Of a DNA stretch of 64,000 nt, positions 62,096 through 64,000 are shown piece by piece. The DNA comes from Saccharibacillus nicotianae (GTDB lineage: Bacteria; Bacillota; Bacilli; Paenibacillales; Paenibacillaceae). The notes below the pieces were generated by a model. The model was not told the origin of the DNA and ran no database searches. It worked only from the letters and a program-made list of their open reading frames with translations. The position numbers were made by a program, and so were the translations under genes. Position 1 is the first letter of the stretch; each line of letters begins with the position of its first letter. Where the stretch lies: NCBI RefSeq assembly GCF_042681745.1, contig NZ_JBHUGF010000010.1, forward strand, positions 620,001-684,000, in the 5' to 3' direction.

Positions 62096-62239
62096 GACTG
62101 CTACAGGAAAAACATTATTCTTGCCGTCGCTGGTGAAATGGAATCCTTTGATTGGACTGCGTGGCAGTCGGGATTCCACTTCAAAGGCGACTTTCAGAAT
62201 ATTGTTTTTCCTTTCGCTCCGCTGAGGAAGACCGCAGTC
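62096..62239. repeat. Long foldback element, copy 2
   Basis: Nested arms. GACTGC (62096-62101) pairs with GCAGTC (62234-62239), AGGAAAAACA (62105-62114) with TGTTTTTCCT (62203-62212), GTCGC (62126-62130) with GCGAC (62187-62191), and GGAATCC (62140-62146) with GGATTCC (62171-62177). The tip is GACTGC-gtg-GCAGTC (62155-62169). On the minus strand, blocks such as AGCGGAG, AAAGGAAA and CACCAGCGACGGCAAG align with copy 1, while arm sequences differ in step. The short frames here are symmetry artefacts. Confidence 0.8.
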
Positions 62240-62331
62240 ATGAAACAAAAGCCTACCTTGTGGGGAAGTGGCAGGTAGTGATATGGGATGTAAATCTCTA
62301 AAAGATAGAATGTTAAAAGATAAATAAGGTG

Positions 62332-62374
62332 AAAAGGCTTCTGAATCCTATGGTATAGGATTGGAAGCTTTTTT
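62332..62374 (+). terminator. Rho-independent terminator
   Basis: AAAAGGCTTC pairs with GAAGCTTTTTT, with an inner AATCCTA/TAGGATT stem. It probably ends the punA transcript. Confidence 0.75.
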
Positions 62375-62591
62375 ATTGTGGAGAAGGATTTTTGAGAGTT
62401 GGATTGTGTGGGAGAACTAGGAGGGATTTGGATATTTTTTCTTTTATTGAAGTGAATGATGGAGGGGCATAATATAAACAGGGTTTTAACAATTAATGAT
62501 GTTAGGTGGTTGCGGGAGAGGAGAAGTATTGGTGGATATGTTTGTATATAGAATGATCAGGGAATGAGTATAGAATATGAAAAGGGGATCA

Positions 62592-62633
62592 AAAAAACCT
62601 TCTTGAATAATTAATTATTCAAGAAGGTTTTTT
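62592..62633. terminator. Perfect palindromic bidirectional terminator
   Basis: A 42-base perfect palindrome with half-site AAAAAACCTTCTTGAATAAT plus T. It lies near the 3' end of the minus-strand M14 gene and can terminate in both directions. Confidence 0.85.
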
Positions 62634-62730
62634 GAGTATAACTTATTACTTCTGAGTATAAATTATTGTTAATAAAATACCAGATAGATAGGGTTTAGAT
62701 CATCAACAGTATACTGTTTACTGTTGGCAC

Positions 62731-64000
62731 TTAGGATTCGCTTGCATCAGGGTCAGGGGCTACAGTGGGTTGGTCTGTAGTTGCTGGTTCTGATGTAGTT
62801 GATGGTTCCGGTGCTTGGGGTGGAGAAGGGTTGGGATTTTCTGTTATGATTTCTGTTGCTGGTGATGGAGTGGCTGTGTCTGGACTGGTTAGTGTTAAAG
62901 TGTCGCCTTTATCATTCATATGGATCGCTATGCCTGTAAGTTGACTGATCAATGATGTTGGAACATAAACGGTTCCTTCGAGATTGATAGGTGCACCTTC
63001 TAGTACAGTAGATACGCCGTTGATTTCAGCGGCTTTTTGGTTCAGTGTAAATGTGGCTGTACCGGAAGCGCTGGATGTTGCTGTAATGGTCTGGTTGGCT
63101 TGATCCCAGAAAAAAGCAAATCCATACGGAGTCAGCAATGGTTTATAGGAAATATAGGTTACTTTGTTTTGGACGAAAGCAGGAGTTTCTTTGCTGATGG
63201 TCGTTCCATCTAAAGTAACGTTTAAAGATCGACGTGAAGGAGTAGCTGGTAGTTCTGGATCGGTTGGTGTGGTTGGAGAAGAAGGTGAATTTGGATTCTT
63301 TTTCAACCAGAGTGAATATCCTTCTTGAGCAATCCATAGTCCGACTTTTTTATTGCGTCGCCATTCTTCGTTAAACGCAGATAGTGGCAAGTTGGTCTCG
63401 CCTGTTTTGATACCAATCTCAGGTGTAAAAGCAGGTCTGCCAAATGTAGTGATAAACCAATCGGTATATCCTCCACCCGAAGGATTATTGTTCGGACGGA
63501 CTTGGCGGTATCCGGTAAAGCTTGTGAAAATGTTAGCCAAACGCTTATCCCGACTTAGATTCTGTGGAAGCGTGTGGAAGTTCCAGTACAGAATACGTCC
63601 TGCGGAATGATACGAAACAGCGATCTCGGGATCGATCTCGTACGTAAACGAAGTGGTCGCTTGATTTTCGGCTGTTTGTACAGCAGTGGTTCCTTTATGA
63701 TTTTTCCAAAATGGATACGGAATATTATCTTCAATCGTGCTCCAATAGGCATCATATTGACGATTCGGATCAATCCCTTGAGCATTGGCTTTCCAGCGCT
63801 TAAAGTTGGTGCTTCCACCATTCATTTTGACTAAAGCTTGTCGAACAGAAGCAGGAAAAGCACCGGTTCCTTGCTGTTGCAATGTCACCCCATCTGGATT
63901 GACCATCGGTACGAACCAGATGGTTGTTCGATCTAAAATCTGGCGTGTATTATATCCTTCAAAAGGGCGATTGGCGGTATACGCTATCGCATATTGCTCT
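62731..64000 (-). CDS. M14-family peptidase with stalk domain (5' part beyond window)
   Basis: At least 423 residues are visible; the frame is open to the window edge, so the N-terminus is missing. Peptidase M14 elements are present: IWFVPMVNPDG, EIAVSYHSAGRILYW and the glutamate in TPEIGIKTGETN. A copper-amine-oxidase-like stalk domain follows (about 62870-63230) and a Pro/Thr/Ser-rich tail closes the protein. It is probably secreted and acts on peptidoglycan peptides, like gamma-D-glutamyl-diaminopimelate peptidases. An internal ATG at 63906 is not the start. Confidence 0.85.
   Translation of the reverse strand, partial: EQYAIAYTANRPFEGYNTRQILDRTTIWFVPMVNPDGVTLQQQGTGAFPASVRQALVKMNGGSTNFKRWKANAQGIDPNRQYDAYWSTIEDNIPYPFWKNHKGTTAVQTAENQATTSFTYEIDPEIAVSYHSAGRILYWNFHTLPQNLSRDKRLANIFTSFTGYRQVRPNNNPSGGGYTDWFITTFGRPAFTPEIGIKTGETNLPLSAFNEEWRRNKKVGLWIAQEGYSLWLKKNPNSPSSPTTPTDPELPATPSRRSLNVTLDGTTISKETPAFVQNKVTYISYKPLLTPYGFAFFWDQANQTITATSSASGTATFTLNQKAAEINGVSTVLEGAPINLEGTVYVPTSLISQLTGIAIHMNDKGDTLTLTSPDTATPSPATEIITENPNPSPPQAPEPSTTSEPATTDQPTVAPDPDASES

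Larger units (their letters stand above)
62059..62730. other. Gap of about 670 bases after punA
   Basis: It holds foldback copy 2 and two hairpin terminators. In spore-forming Bacillales dacF and spoIIAA start here. No reading frame of either type is present, and the remaining sequence is AT-rich without clear function. Confidence 0.7.

Noticed and set aside
62042..62278. Short frames on both strands in the second foldback element
   Set aside because: Same reason; similarity to the frames in copy 1 reflects the repeat, not a protein.

Overview
The window is a chromosomal segment of a low-to-moderate GC Firmicute, most likely a Paenibacillaceae member (Paenibacillus-like). The evidence is strong AGGAGG ribosome binding sites, TTG/GTG starts, copper-amine-oxidase-like stalk domains on secreted proteins, a YesMN-regulated carbohydrate cluster, and a gene order matching the Bacillus subtilis yqhP-to-pupG chromosome arm. 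No rRNA, tRNA, CRISPR array or transposase was seen.

Layout. 0-8.9 kb: yidD, a methionine T-box with metS, mntR, a secreted GHL10-type hydrolase, yqhP/yqhQ on the minus strand, yqhT and efp. 9-26 kb: a housekeeping block with lysC (including an internal beta-subunit start), a VOC protein, accB-accC, the Asp23/AmaP/DUF2273 envelope-stress set, nusB, folD, xseA-xseB-ispA-dxs-tlyA (DNA repair nuclease and isoprenoid start), argR, recN and spo0A. 26-34.3 kb: an accessory stretch with hicAB, an array of four small Xre-like repressors facing a two-gene unit across a paired operator, a GNAT acetyltransferase, an AraC/VOC divergent pair, a probable structured small RNA, an HNH protein, VanZ and small unknown proteins. 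34.4-47.5 kb: a carbohydrate-utilisation cluster for a uronate-containing polysaccharide (heparinase II/III-like lyase, an unrecognised toroid-like protein, two permeases and a binding lipoprotein without their own ATPase, YesM/YesN-type two-component system, GH88 hydrolase). 47.8-58.3 kb: a methyltransferase, the branched-chain 2-oxoacid dehydrogenase complex (lpdV, bkdAA, bkdAB, bkdB) followed by lipB, the 31-residue Prli42 gene, an M20 peptidase, nudF and an EndoQ-like nuclease. 58.4-64 kb: fur, xerD, deoB, punA, and an M14 peptidase cut by the window end.

The most striking point is what is absent. In B. subtilis and related spore formers this backbone carries spoIIIAA-AH between efp and accB, spoIVB between recN and spo0A, spoIIM just before fur, and dacF-spoIIAA-AB-sigF after pupG. 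All four positions lack those genes here, although the flanking housekeeping genes are intact and spo0A is full length with inverted 0A boxes upstream. This suggests a lineage that lost endospore formation but kept the Spo0A regulator. Other things worth a second look are two diverged copies of a long foldback element whose arms co-vary (42.5 and 62.1 kb), the Xre array with its divergent operator, the candidate small RNA at 30.8-31.0 kb, a FapR-like box before bkdAA, and a 14-unit pentanucleotide repeat.
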